Origin: Eonycteris spelaea
Taxonomy: Eukaryota > Chordata > Mammalia > Chiroptera > Pteropodidae
DNA: 64,000 bases
Direction of reading: 5' to 3'
NCBI GenBank assembly: GCA_003508835.1
Contig: PUFA01000209.1
Span: 2,335,001 to 2,399,000 of the forward strand
Below, one piece after another: positions 24,131 to 35,756 of the stretch. Numbering within the stretch: position 1 is the first letter of the stretch; each line of letters opens with the position of its first letter. Both the position numbers and the translations under genes were made by a program. The notes below the pieces were generated by a model. That model saw only the letters and a program-made list of their open reading frames with translations, was not told the DNA's origin and searched no databases.

Positions 24131-24134
24131 CAGG

Positions 24135-25290
24135 TAGTTAGAGACTAATGATGAGATCATTTGTGTGCAGACAGTGGTAAGGGGACCAGCAAAAGCTGTT
24201 GAGGAGCTGGGAATCCAGGCACAGCTGGGACACTTTGGGCCTGAGGGGCAAGAGCTAGGCCCCAAGAGGAAAGGCCAAATCACAGGAGCAGTAGTGATAG
24301 AGAAACACCATCAATGCCAAAATTGCGAAACAGAGAGGGGGCCTGGAATAGGGACGCGATCCCTTGATTTACCTCTTCTACATCCTGATCTTTCAGTACC
24401 TCCCACTGGGAACCAGGAACTAACCAGTATGAGATGAAGCCAGGACACAGAGCCAGGAAGAGAAGGGCAGGAATGGATGCAGAAGAAAAAACGAGAGAAT
24501 AACTAAACACTGCAGCTATGTATGTCAGTTTCTGAACTCAGTGCTAAATAATCCGAAAAGTTATATCTATGCCTTTACCTATCTTTCATATTTATGAGGA
24601 GTGTGCATGGTCAGAGACCTCTAGGTAAGACACTGCTCCCCTGAGAACTTGACTGACCACTCTCCCTTAGCAGTTGGCTCTCAGATACCTTGAATCTGTA
24701 GCTTCAGGTGTTTGTCTCTGTGGTGAACCTTCCCCCATGGCACCACTCATCTCATCATACTGGTACTGAAATTCAGAACATTTTTATTCAATGCTTCACC
24801 AGAAAAATTGTTAGATGAGAAGGAGCGTTAGCAGGACTCTTTAGATACGATCCACTTTCTTTCATATGAAGGACACTGATTGTCCTTCAGGAAAAATTTG
24901 AGATCTGGGCTCCAACGAGATCTGACTACTTGGCTACAGGAACTAGCATCTTAAAAGCTCAAGACCCAAGGATTTAAGCTTAAATAAGAAAAATAAAATC
25001 AGGAATTCTCGACCATTGAAACAAAATGCCCTGTGCCAATCTATACTTAAGGACCATCATTTTTTCCTAGCAGTACTTACACTATAAACTCTAACAGAGT
25101 GTGAGCTTTCTGAGCCCTTCCTCAGTAGGTATGTTGTGGGTATTTTAATGTTTCAGCATAGATATGCCTTATGTACCTTGTGCTTATTTTGATTTCTGGA
25201 AAATAACTTATGTTCTGTCTCACAAAAGAAGATTAATTTGGAGAAACTGAGGCAAATTTGCTATTGGTAGTCTTAATTCATGTTTTCCTG
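24135..25290. other. No recognised feature
   Basis: Unique-looking sequence. Overlapping open frames at 24165-24437 (plus) and 24280-24510 (minus) have no recognisable domain. Confidence 0.4.
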
Positions 25291-25294
25291 AAGG

Positions 25295-25590
25295 TTAACT
25301 ATTACCAACTCTTTTTGTCATTGTCAGTGGTCTGCACCTGAGTGGCTGTGAACAGTCTTTGACCTGGTCAGAGGAAGAGAGACCTCCAGATCTGGAGGGC
25401 ATTACTGAGGTTGGCTGGTCCAAACTTCCAGCAAAATAGACAGCCATATGGTTTCCACCTGAAGATTTCTCATGAGGTGGAGCTTTCCAACTCATTGCTG
25501 CATACATTTGTATTTTAAAATCCTTTCTTTTTAAATCAAAGTGGCATCTGTTTTGCATTACTCTCACTGGTGCTTTCCCTACCTTCTGCA
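25295..25590. other. Unrecognised segment next to an ancient CR1/L3 fragment
   Basis: Forms part of a 146-codon minus-strand open frame (25295-25735) that runs into the CR1/L3 fragment. The frame has no domain that I know and crosses a repeat boundary, so it is probably accidental. I could not identify the segment itself. Confidence 0.3.
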
Positions 25591-26010
25591 TCAATGTTGG
25601 ATAAAGTGAACAACACTGTCCCACATTTAATCTATTCAAATCCTGAAGATAGTTATCACATGTCTCTTTGATTTTTGTACAGAAGCCCAAGCTAAAAATG
25701 TCCATTTTCTCCACACCATTCCTCATATAGCTCAACTTCTAGACTCCTTCTATCTTTAGTTTCCCAGCCAACAAACTCTTTCTAGTTTACTATTTTCTCT
25801 GGTAAAACGTGGCTTATGCTCCATGAGGCCTGACCCATGCAGAGCACCATGAGGCCATGGCTTCCAATGATTGGTTAGAATTTTGTTTTGTTTTCTAGCT
25901 ACTGTGTCATATTCTTGGCTCCCATTGAGCCTGACTTCGATAAAACCCCTGGATCTTTTCACATGGACTCCTGCCAAGCCACAACTCCTCCCTCAATATC
26001 TGTGGAATTG
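25590..26010 (-). mobile_element. Ancient CR1/L3-type LINE fragment (reverse)
   Basis: The order of phrases follows the antisense of CR1/L3 LINEs: CCACACCATTCCTCATATAG, AACTTCTAGACTCCTTC, CATGAGGCCTGACCCATG, CAGAGCACCATGAGGCC, AAAACCCCTGGATCTTTTC, ACATGGACTCCTGCCAAGCC and CAATATCTGTGGAATTGAT. Recognisable CR1/L3 remnants predate placental mammals. Diverged, no open frame. Confidence 0.65.
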
Positions 26011-26014
26011 ATAG

Positions 26015-26170
26015 TTATAAAAATAACATTCATATTTTGTTTTATTATAAAAGCAATATGCAACAATTGGAGGAAATTTAGAAAATGCAGTTAGGTAACT
26101 CGGTGATTTAAAAAATAAGATCAGCAACCATCTCACCCTCCAGAGATATCCACAAGCGAATACTTTGGTG
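26015..26170 (-). mobile_element. Old L1M-type 3' UTR fragment (reverse), tentative
   Basis: TTTATTATAAAAGCAATATG and GGAAATTTAGAAAATGCAG resemble the reverse of an old L1M 3' UTR, as at 20515. Confidence 0.4.
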
Positions 26171-26439
26171 ATTATTAAAGGTAACCAACTAAAATGCCAA
26201 CAGAGCCCAATCAGATATTGCAAATTTGTGAAGCAGGTTGAGAGTGAAACAGTAGGGCATGGGCGGGCTCATTGCCAGCTAAAGATGGCAGCCATTATCC
26301 AGCTCAGATTACCTCTTGCTTGCCAGAAGTGAGGGCTCTATAAAACCAGAACCAGATATTCTGATTTTTTTTTCAAGAGACACTGAAAATGCACAATTTT
26401 ATGATAAATCTACTTATTAAGTATTGGTAAATAATTTAT

Positions 26440-26463
26440 GTTGGCCAAAAAAAAAAAAAAAGA
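26440..26463. repeat. Poly(A) tract
   Basis: A run of A residues at about 26447-26461. A second run of about 17 A lies near 26551-26567. Neither has a recognisable retroposon body attached. Confidence 0.7.
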
Positions 26464-26859
26464 TGCCTTTGGACACTTGGGTTTTGAGCTGCTAGTAATA
26501 TGGCTTCTTGGTGTATCCTTCTACCTTTCCTTCTTTCTTCTATCTCTCAGAAAAAAAAAAAAAAAAAGAGTATCCTCCCTCTATAACAACCAACAAGGCC
26601 TCTGATCAGCTAACTCTAGATATCTTCCTTAGTGTAATGCTTCCCATGGATTTCCCTCTCATTGTCCCTTTTCTTTCCCATCCTCCACACACCTTTCTCA
26701 TTTCCACCACAGAGCGTGGGTGCTGGATTATGTCCCTGCCTGAGCTTCACTCCTTTTTCAGAACTCTCACTTCAAATCACAGCATTTCCAAGATTTGGTC
26801 CCCCAAATCCACTCTTTGCTATGCTCACCACTTTCATTCTGTGGACAAGGTCAGCCTTT

Positions 26860-27090
26860 GGAGTTTGAATGACCCAGTTTCAAACCCTAATCTACACTTA
26901 ACTAGCTGTATAACTGTGCAAAATTGTTTTGACTTCTCTGAAACTTTGTTACCACAACCACAATTTTGGAAACAATGTTGCTTATCCTGAAAAATAGTTA
27001 TATGATTACTAATAACATATATAAAGCATCTCAAGAAATCATACCTGTCATTGTGCTTGGTTTTAGCCATCAGTGGATGCTAATATTAAC
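26860..27090 (+). mobile_element. MIR SINE
   Basis: Plus-strand MIR: CAGTTTCAAACCCTAATC, ACTAGCTGTATAACTGTG, CTTCTCTGAAACTTTG, TATAAAGCATCTCAAG and the tail CTGTCATTGTGCTTGG. Confidence 0.75.
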
Positions 27091-27704
27091 TGTTGTCTCC
27101 AACTTGATTAGGAGACAGCTACCTTAAAATATTAATTGAATGAATGAATAAATAAAAGAATGAGTAAATGAATAAGATGAAAAGTTATAAACAGGCTGAG
27201 GATCCAAGTTATTTTTAAAGATAGAAATACAGGAAAGCACTCCAAACTGAAAAAAGAGAAAAGAGTTTACACTTGGTGACTCAGGTTCTTTCCTATCTAA
27301 TCCTGTCTTTTAATGTTCCAAAGATATGTTGGCATCAGATCAAGTATCTCGTCAGACTGGTATTCGTTTTAATAATTAATTACTAAACAGCTGTGGACTC
27401 TGATTTTTCAAATATGCAGGAAACAAAATTCTCAACTCAGACCTCCTGGAAATAGCTTATTTAACAAGAGACTTGTCCCCTATCCAGTGGCAGACCTTTC
27501 CCTGAACATCTTATAAAGGCCTGGACATCCATACATTGCAGAGGCGGCATCTGGACATATCCTTACCCTGCTCTGCCCACTGAAAGCGCCACCCAGCCCA
27601 AAGCCAGAAATTGCAACAGTCTTTTGGAGTGCCTTATAGGCCCAATAAATATTTTTTGAATAAATTAATGGACCAAGAAAAAGTCCAATGGATAAAGATA
27701 AAAA

Positions 27705-27830
27705 ATCTTTTATTTACTCCCTTCTCACTCTGCTCTTCACTGGCTGTGTAACCTTGTGGAAAATTACTGCAATCTCTCTGAAACTTAGTTTCCTCATTCA
27801 TGATACTGGGAATAATGATACCGGACATTT
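27705..27830 (+). mobile_element. MIR SINE fragment
   Basis: Plus-strand MIR core: CTCACTCTGCTCTTCAC, TGGCTGTGTAACCTTGTGG, CTCTCTGAAACTTAGTTTCC and TCATTCATGATACTGGG. Confidence 0.8.
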
Positions 27831-27859
27831 ATTCTCTCACATAACAAGATATCCAAAGG

Positions 27860-28130
27860 CAAATGGTTAAGCAGCTCGTTGATGTCTGGGCTCTGAGGTA
27901 GCCTCCCTGTGGTTCTCCTGGCTCCTTTCATGGCCATATGATGACTGCCATCAGATCCCCTCATGATAGCATTCAACACAGAAAGCAAAAACAAATCCCT
28001 AGAAGCTACCAGCAGATTTCCCCTTAGGTTCCATTGGCCAGACTTCAGCCACATACTCAAATCTAAACAGGACCAGAAAGGATTATTCTGATTGGTTTAT
28101 ACCAATTAGGATTCATGCCCTGGGGCTGAC
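27860..28130 (-). mobile_element. Ancient interspersed repeat, family not named
   Basis: GATGTCTGGGCTCTGAGG, CTCCTGGCTCCTTTCATGG, CATTGGCCAGACTTCAGCC, CTGATTGGTTTATACC and CCCTGGGGCTGAC resemble the repeat at 23515-23970. Family not named. Confidence 0.35.
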
Positions 28131-28219
28131 AGAAAAAACTCCCTTTTCCCTAGCAACTTGCATCCCCATATCTAAACAAAAGAGGATGTTGAACATCTAT
28201 GAAAAAGAGGAAACAGTTG

Positions 28220-28455
28220 CTAAATAATGATGATAGCTATTATTTATTGAGTGTGTGCTAAACTATGTGCCAAGCACTGTTCTAGAGACTGTACCTGGGT
28301 GAATTCTTATGGAAAGGGGAACAGAAGCATTTAGAGGTTAAATCAATTAACCAATGGCATACAAGTAGCAAGCTGGTAAGTAAAAAGGCCAGCATTTAAA
28401 TTCAGGCTAATTGGCTTTAAAGGCTACTCTATTAACCTATGCTATACTATTAATC
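28220..28455 (-). mobile_element. MIR SINE (reverse), nearly full length
   Basis: Reverse MIR: TTATTTATTGAGTGTGTGC, GTGCCAAGCACTGTTCTAG, TTTAGAGGTTAAATCAATTA, GTAGCAAGCTGGTAAG, TTTAAATTCAGGC, and the tRNA-like head complement CTATTAACCTATGCTATAC. Confidence 0.85.
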
Positions 28456-28624
28456 TATGCCAGCTTCCCCGAGTGAGGTCTGCCATCCTTTCTATTTGGT
28501 AAAAACAGTCTTGGACCCTCCAAAAGCAAGGTCGTAGACAAGTGAAATGGGTACTTGACAACTGAATACATACTTGAGTTGCCAGTATGATTGCCAAGGC
28601 TTGTGACTAGAGGGTCATTTCTAA

Positions 28625-28665
28625 TGATAATAATTTTTAATAATGATAATAATAATAATAAGAAG
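28625..28665. repeat. (AAT)n/(AAG)n short tandem repeat
   Basis: ATAATAATAATAAT followed by AAGAAGAAG. Confidence 0.85.
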
Positions 28666-28704
28666 AAGAATCTAATTTTTAGTAGTAATAAAACCTGCCT
28701 ATTG

Positions 28705-28890
28705 TAAGCCAGGGGTCCTTATGACATTATCTTGTTTGATCATTTGATTGTTATAACAGCCAACAAGTTCAATATTCTTTCCCCCATTTTACAATGGAAA
28801 ATGAGGCTCCGTGAACTTGCCCAAGTTGGTAAGAAACTACGCTTGATCTCAGTTTTGCTTGATTATGAGGTCCATGCTTTTTCTCCTGCA
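28705..28890 (-). mobile_element. MIR SINE (reverse)
   Basis: Reverse MIR: TTATAACAGCCAACAAG, CCCATTTTACAATGG, AAAATGAGGCTCCGTG, AACTTGCCCAAGTTGG. Confidence 0.75.
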
Positions 28891-29187
28891 TTCCACAACC
28901 TATCAAAAATTAATAAAGTAATAAAGCTTATATCTGCACTAATCAGGAATCAGATAGCACCTCCAACATAGAAGGAATTCTACCCATTTAATACCAACCA
29001 GACAGAGTAACCACTCGAGAAAGCAGGAATTGTGAAGCAGTGCTAATTAACCAGTAGGTTTAATCATGGAGAACAAGGGTCTAAGCGAAGCTGTTCCAGG
29101 CTCTAATTCAAAAAACCACATTGCACTTAGTATGTGTAGCATTTAATTTGGAGATTTTTCATTACTTTAAGTGTCTAAATGTGGTAA

Positions 29188-29188
29188 A

Positions 29189-29234
<46 letters not shown>
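29188..29234. repeat. (TA)n(GT)n microsatellite
   Basis: ATATATATATATAT followed by about 14 GT units and GTATAC. Confidence 0.93.
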
Positions 29235-29235
<1 letters not shown>

Positions 29236-29239
29236 CAGT

Positions 29240-29425
29240 TTTTGACTAACTCTTAATATGTGCTGGGCATATACTACCATTTTTCTTCATGTAAACTCTG
29301 TGAGGTAGTTACTACTGTTATCTCCATTTTATGGATTAGCAAATTAAGGTAGGGGACATTCATGTCACCTGCTAAGAGCCATGATTAAAACCCAGATAGT
29401 CAGACTCTCAAATGTTATACATAAA
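29240..29425 (-). mobile_element. MIR SINE (reverse)
   Basis: Reverse MIR: TTAATATGTGCTGGGCATA, CTCTGTGAGGTAGTTACTAC, TCTCCATTTTATGGATTAG, CACCTGCTAAGAGCC and AAAACCCAGATAGTCAGAC. Confidence 0.8.
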
Positions 29426-29429
29426 TACA

Positions 29430-30825
29430 ATATTTGAGAATAAGCTGCAAAGAATGAAATGATTATTTAGTGGCTTGTTTTGTTATTGTGTTGCAGTGAA
29501 GGTAAGACTGAAAACATTGCTATTCCTTTCAGACTTATTTTCCAGGTCTTCAAGTTTTCCATCCAAATCTTATAAATGAAAGAAGGGATGTATACAGAGT
29601 CATGTGACTTGTGAAAGCAAAAGTGAAGGTCCTGACACTTAGTGTCAAACTCCCTTCCTGTCTTATGTACTAGAGTGTCATATCCAAGCCTGGAATATAA
29701 ATGATAAATGAATGTGGTTGGTCATCATTTTTCTCTATCCTAAACCTCTGCCCAAGGGAGCTCTTTCTGGAAGAGCAGAAGTGTTGAAAGAAAAATGGAG
29801 GTGAACTGGCAGAGTATCATGGAGAGGTTCAAATGGCAGGCTGGCGTCTCCCTGACACAGGATGTTCTAAATGTGTCTCAGTTACAGCGACTGGAGCTCC
29901 ATTTATTTTACAAAGGGAAAACTAATAAAATATCAGCATGAACAACAACAACAAAAAAATCCAAAAAATTGCAAAACTATTCTTCTTTAAACTCACAATT
30001 TTTCTCTTTCATCTTATCAACACAATAGTCTGTAAAACCTTTTTTCATTTGAAATTCTTATCGGAAGTATACAGATATATTCATTGTATAGGTTTATAGT
30101 TATGGCCAGTGGCTGATAAATTATTACATAATACGGACTTCATAGTTTTTCTCTATTAATTATGGCAGTGCGACCAAGGAGTTAAGGGGTGGAGTAGTGG
30201 TAGGCTGTGAAAACAAGCTTATCATAACAAGCTCCATTCACCCATTCATTATTATGCAATGGAAAATGCTGAGTCCCTATATGTGCCAATTTCACATCAT
30301 GTCCTCTCCATCCAGAAGAGGTGATAGACATGAAACAGAATCTAGTGTGGTTGTTCCTCTGAAAGAAATAGCTATGTACAGGGTTTTAAGAATTGTCAGT
30401 TATGACCCATATAGCATTATAATATATGAAATAGGGGAAATTAGTGCTGAAAACTATGAATCCATTGCCCATAGTAAGTAAAATTATTCTTTCATGAAAC
30501 TTTCATTTCAGCAATATTCAAGTTGTGTGTTTGTGTCTATAAAATATATTTCTTACCGTGGATTACAATCAAAGAAATTTGAACACCATTGGTTTGATAT
30601 TAAATGGAGAAACAAAGGTGGAAGTGATGAATTTCCTCTTGAAATAGGAATAGAGCAGATAGGAAGAATCTCCATGATGCTTGAATTGAGTTTTGAATAA
30701 TGGTTTTCACCAGGTAGCTTATATGATGAAGGACATTCTTAACTAATAAGAGCAAAACAGGAAAGGCAGAGAGAGAGACCAGCAGTCTGGCACATTTCTG
30801 TATGATGCAGTTCTGCTTTTCCCCT
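29430..30825. other. No recognised feature
   Basis: AT-rich sequence. Two consecutive plus-strand frames (30197-30481, 30494-30700) have no recognised domain. Confidence 0.4.
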
Positions 30826-30834
30826 AAAACATGG

Positions 30835-30960
30835 AGATCTTGTTAAAATGCATGATCTGCTTCAGGAGGTGTGGGATGGGACCTGACCCTCTGCATTTCT
30901 AATAAACTTCCAGGTGATGCTGACACTACTGGTCCAGGGACCACACTTTGAGAATCAAGA
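30835..30960 (-). mobile_element. MER5A-like hAT-Charlie element
   Basis: CTTCAGGAGGTGTGGGATGG, CTCTGCATTTCTAATAAAC, TTCCAGGTGATGCTGAC, ACTGGTCCAGGGACCACAC and TTTGAGAATCAAG match a short non-autonomous hAT-Charlie element. The strand is assigned by comparison with the consensus as I remember it. Confidence 0.7.
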
Positions 30961-31104
30961 TCTATTCTTGCAGAATAAGAATTAATTGTTTTCAGTGTTT
31001 TGATTTTGTCCTTAGGCTGTATGTGATCTTTGCACTCTGCCCAGATTTCAACAGGCTTCTGGTGTGTAGGAGCACAGGGAGTTGCTGGACCAGGTAAAAA
31101 GTTA

Positions 31105-31310
31105 TTACCTGACAATCATTGAATATTACTGTCCGGCAGGTGCTACTCTAAGTCTGTTATGTGTAGTCTCATTGGAGACCTATGTGACCTGACAGGTACA
31201 CATTATTATTATTATTCCCATTTTAAGAAAGAAGAAAACTGAGAAACTTTCTCTATGTCATAGGATTTGGTGGAGCAAGGATTGAAATCTGAGGCTTTTA
31301 CAGGTACATT
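31105..31310 (-). mobile_element. MIR SINE (reverse)
   Basis: Reverse MIR: TCATTGAATATTACTGTCC, AGGTGCTACTCTAAG, ATTATTATTATTATTCCC, CATTTTAAGAAAGAAG, GGAGCAAGGATTGAAATC. Confidence 0.75.
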
Positions 31311-32590
31311 GGGCTATTTGCATGACTGAGATTGAGTACATGCATTCTGTCTTTTTTTCTGGGTCATTTGCTCATGCTCTCCTGATTTTTTTCTTCTATA
31401 GTGAGAAGGTAAGTGCTTACTAAAAACACAAAGTAAAGTAAACAACACATACTTCAGAGTAGTTATAAAGCTGAAGAGTTTTATAATTTTTAAAATGCAC
31501 CATAACACTCAGCATCGTGTCCGACACCTAGTAAGTAGAAGGCCTATAAAGCCATATTATTTATATTAAATCATTGGTTCTGGGACCTGAAATTCCAGAG
31601 ATTCTAGAACCAGACTTCCTTTTAATTCTACCCAAACAACTCCCCAATACTCTTATATAGCCAGCTAGGAAGATGTTGGGGTTTGATGAATTTTTATTGT
31701 GTATTATTTGGGACAATTTTATTTTTTGTTTGGTTTGTTTTTAATTTGCGCTTTCTTTTTTCTAAGGGAGTAAAAGCAAAAATTTCTGTTCCCATCCCGC
31801 GTTAGAGAACTAAATCTTATTGAAGATACATGGCAGTGGAAGTTAATTGGATCTTCCTGAGGTTTCTAATGCCAACTCCGGGAACATTCGCAGTAGGTAA
31901 GAACACACTATCCTAACAGCTAAATGGAGTGCCTGGGTTTAAAGTCTATCAGATATTACCAATCCCAAACCATAACTGGTTATTAATAACCATATTTCCT
32001 GACTTCTTTTCCTCTAGATAATATTACCTTTGAGAAAAGGTGGATCTATAAAAGAAACTATATATTTTGCTCTGAGTTAAATTTAAGTCTATGATGGTAC
32101 ATTTTAAGATTGAATGTGTTGATTCTTTTTAAAAGTTTTTTTCTGAGATAACTTCAAATTTCCTTAAATTATTTTATTATTTTCCTCTTTTTGCCTTCCA
32201 TGTCAAGATTCAGATAAAATTATTATTATTACCATTATTGCCACTTTGATCGTTAATTTGCTATGTGCCAAGAAGAATGTCTCAATGCCTCCCTGAGTAT
32301 AGGACTTAAACTAGGTGAGCTATTGCCCAAATGAAGTTTGCCTGTGGGAAAATAATAACTAAGTGAAATAAATTTAATGAGGAGGAAATAAAATTGTAAC
32401 TTATTAGTCTTGTTTCTTCTTGGTGTATCTTTGAGCATGAGATGACATGAGTTTTCAGTATTTCACTACCAAGGACAGAAAAGGTAGGGAAGCGGTTGGC
32501 AGACTGGCAAATCCTTTAACAAGGAAGTAGAGGGAACTATTTTTATTAAATTCTAGAATATTACATCTAGAAAAAACATAGAATTTATAA
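31310..32590. other. No recognised feature
   Basis: Mixed AT-rich sequence. Nothing convincing in either strand. Confidence 0.4.
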
Positions 32591-32597
32591 ATTGCTC

Positions 32598-32700
32598 CCC
32601 TTCCCCAACATTTTGTAACTGAGGAAACCAAGGTCCTAGCCTGATGTTATTTCACTAATTCACTAATGGCCAAGGAAAAACTAGAAATTTAATTCTCTTT
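32598..32700 (-). mobile_element. MIR fragment (reverse)
   Basis: CCCCAACATTTTGTAACTGAGG, AAACCAAGGTCCTAG and the degenerate core that follows match the reverse MIR. Confidence 0.5.
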
Positions 32701-33011
32701 TCACTTTTTAGCAAAAATTTTGTTTATGACCCTTATCCCAAATTCATCCCCAAAACACTCTAGGGAAGGTGGTTCCAGTTGCCCTGAAGTTTGAACTATA
32801 GGTTGTATAATATTTCCAAAACCTGGGTAAGAGAATATCAGCTAGGGTATAAGCACTGCTGATTGTCCATACCTGATCTGGGGAACTCTGTGCTAAGGTC
32901 GGGGGCATTGCCTGACTGCACAGGTAAAGAGAGTAAGGGTTTCACTGGATCCCAAATAGTATTCCTTGAGTGATAACTTTGTCTTTCTATCATTTGACTA
33001 GTACCACCAAA

Positions 33012-33042
33012 TTGTGTGTGTGTGTGTACGTGTGTGTATTGA
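33012..33042. repeat. (GT)n microsatellite, short
   Basis: TTGTGTGTGTGTGTGTACG with a second GTGTGTGT block. Confidence 0.85.
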
Positions 33043-33317
33043 GGGGGGAGGAGAAAAAAGGAATGTCTACGATGCTGTCACAGCCCAGTCTTACCCAGAA
33101 GTCACTGTGCTCCCAAAATTCCCAGCTCCAAGTTGGGTGGGCCCCAGTCACATTTCCCATGAATGTCCATGTAGCCCATCTGAAATGCTATTTCAGAGAC
33201 AGAGTGTTCTAAATCAGGTTTTGTGTTTTGGCAGAGGAATGGAACCTTCTTTTCTAATATTACTTCTGTGGGAAAGAGTTTTCTGAGTTCTAAACAACTC
33301 AACTTACAAATACATTT

Positions 33318-33336
33318 TTGGAATATGACCCCCCCC

Positions 33337-33405
<69 letters not shown>

Positions 33406-33408
33406 CAA
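33318..33408. repeat. (TA)n tract in an inverted repeat
   Basis: About 30 TA units (about 33340-33402) lie after a C9 run. The outer arms TTGGAATAT (33318-33326) and ATATTCCAA (33400-33408) are perfect reverse complements, so the whole segment could extrude as a cruciform. Confidence 0.9.
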
Positions 33409-34099
33409 GGACTGCCTGTTCCAGGGGTGAAAATATTTCCCATGTACAGCTCAATGGTATTCAAGAAATATCATATAATATGTCAAATTTGAAGCATGTT
33501 CAGGCTTTCTTCCAAGAAGTGTTAGCTTTAGGGTCAGCTACTACCACAGCGTAGGATTTTAAGCATCTGAAAGTCCCCTGCTTTCCGCATTTGTGCCTTC
33601 AACTTGGTCTTATCAAACTATCTGAATCGTCATTGCCAGTTGAGGCAAGGGCTCCATGTGTGCAGAATCAATTTGTTGGGCACATTTTTCCTTAAATCAA
33701 GTTCTTGATTTTGGTTTCACTTTTTAAAATATGACTTCCAGAAAATGCTCCTAGAGACTCTGATTAAGCAGGTGAAGAATGAGATTCTAGAAGCTGTTTT
33801 TGTGGTTGTTATTGTAGTTGTTTTCAGTTAAGTTACTTTTGACTCGAGACAATTGATTCACCAATCAATTCATTCAATTATTTATTCTCTCATCATATAC
33901 CAAAGTTTTCTCTCTGCAATATAGGTATTAAGTATAGGGGATAGAACATCGGGAAAAACACAAGCATCATAAGAGAAGTCATATAGAAGCTATTGATATT
34001 GTTTGGTGGGATTTGAGAGACTGGACTCACAAAAGGCTTCACAGAAGCATTGATTTGAAAGGTAACACCGCTGACCTGACATAGCTGAGGTAACGTCCA

Positions 34100-34290
34100 C
34101 ATTCTTGAGCCAGGCTGCTTAGGTTCAAAGCCCAGTTCTACTGTTTACCAGCTTAGTACTTCTGTCAAGTTGCTTAAACCCTTCGTGCTCAGTTTTCTCA
34201 TCTGTAAAATAGAGGCAATCTTAATATCTACTTTAGAGTGTGGGTTTGCAAATTAAATGTGCTGATGTAAGTAAAATGTTCAGAATAGTG
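34100..34290 (+). mobile_element. MIR SINE
   Basis: Plus-strand MIR: CATTCTTGAGCCAGGCTGC, TTAGGTTCAAAGCCCAG, CTACTGTTTACCAGC, GTCAAGTTGCTTAAACCC, TCAGTTTTCTCATCTG and AAAATAGAGGCAATC. Confidence 0.9.
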
Positions 34291-34294
34291 TTCT

Positions 34295-34470
34295 TGAGCT
34301 TTAGCATGCATTGGAATCTCCTGGAAGTATCGTTAAAACAGGTTTCTGGGTCCCACCCCAAGTTTCAGAGTCATTAGATATGGTGTGGGCCTGAGAATTT
34401 ACTTTTTAATTATTTCCTGGGGTGATGACAATGTGGCTAGTCCCGGACAACTCTTTAATAATCATTGTCT
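34295..34470 (+). mobile_element. MER5A-like hAT-Charlie element
   Basis: TTGAGCTTTAGCATGCATTGG, AATCTCCTGGAAGTATCG, CTGGGTCCCACCCCAAG, TGTGGGCCTGAGAATTTAC and CCTGGGGTGATGACAATG match the non-autonomous hAT element also seen at 30835, in the other orientation. Confidence 0.7.
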
Positions 34471-34474
34471 TAGA

Positions 34475-35715
34475 ATACATTAAGCAGCATTTGTTGCTAT
34501 TATTTACAGTTGATCTTTGCTGGAAGAATTTGAGATTGTCAGGCAAAGGCACTTAGTCAGGAGAAACTGCCAGTGGAAGAGAGAAACAGAGAGAAAGAGC
34601 GGGCAAAGATGATAAATTTCAGCCTCCAAACTAAAGAACCTGGCCCCATTTAAGTAGAGACATTATCTGAGGGTAACCAGAGAATTATCAGCCATTAACA
34701 CCTTAGCACAAATTAATTTATACAATAGTCTGTCACCTTGTCAAACCCCAGAGGAATCTGACTCATACCTGGCAAATTTGGATGGTCCTAGTGGATTGGT
34801 GCTCCTTTGCTAAAGCAACTCATGCTAATCAGTCACAGGCATTCTTGAGGGGATTCAGTCATGCAAACACCTGTGGGGAGACCTACCAGTCCATGGGACT
34901 TATGGATCTGTGCTGCCTATTGACATCTGCACACTCATACTACTGATACCCAAAAGCATCTTGCTTTCATTTGCAGACTTAAAAATACAATAACATTGGA
35001 ATATTTGTAAAATCATATTTATCTATTTATGAATGTTTTCCACACAACAGACCACAAAATTTACATACACATATTCCTCTCCATGGACTGTCAAAAGAGC
35101 ATTAAAAACAAAACACAATCCACCTATCTTTTTGTTTCTGTTTTTATGATTATTTTTCCACTTTTGAACAAACCAAGTAATTCATGAGTTTTAGTTTAAG
35201 ACACCATTTCCATATTGCAACCCCATGTACATTCTTCTTTTTCTGAAGGGAACACAGATCAGCTTAGCTGCCCTGTGGCTGTTCTTGAACATGTCCATTC
35301 TACCAGCACTTTAACGGTACGTTACACACTCCAGACACTCCAGCACCAACATGGCAACAGAGGCTTTCATCCTGGCATGATAAACCTTGGCCACTGTGAA
35401 AGCAGGCTAACCTACTGTGGGCATGGCATTCTCTAACTAATTTTTAAAAGAGAGAGAGAAACTAGAGACAGGTAGGTTTTTTTGTTGCTGTTCTGCTATC
35501 TAAATGATAATATGGATAGATCATGCCAAAATGAAGAGGGAGAGTTGGAAACTATTCTTATTGTTGCATCCAAATTGAAGGAGGAGAAGGTTGTGGGTGT
35601 AGATAATCATTTATAGGAGAAAATGCTCTGGCAGATAGACAGCAAACCCAAGTCGAAGTTTGTGATTACCTGTCTTTACATTGCTCTTCATTTGTAGAAT
35701 AGTTTTGTGAGTGTA
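34475..35715. other. No recognised feature
   Basis: Unique-looking sequence. The 73-codon plus-strand frame at 35215-35436 has no recognised domain. Confidence 0.4.
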
Positions 35716-35718
35716 AGG

Positions 35719-35756
35719 TGTGTGTGTGTGTGTGTGTGTGTGCGTGCGCGTGTGTA
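35719..35756. repeat. (GT)n microsatellite
   Basis: About 38 bp of GT with GCGTGCGCG interruption at the 3' side. Confidence 0.93.

Noticed and set aside
25295..25735. 146-codon minus-strand gene
   Set aside because: It crosses the boundary between an unassigned stretch and a CR1/L3 fragment, and shows no domain.
33102..33554. Open frames with isoleucine/tyrosine runs
   Set aside because: They are translations of the (TA)n tract.
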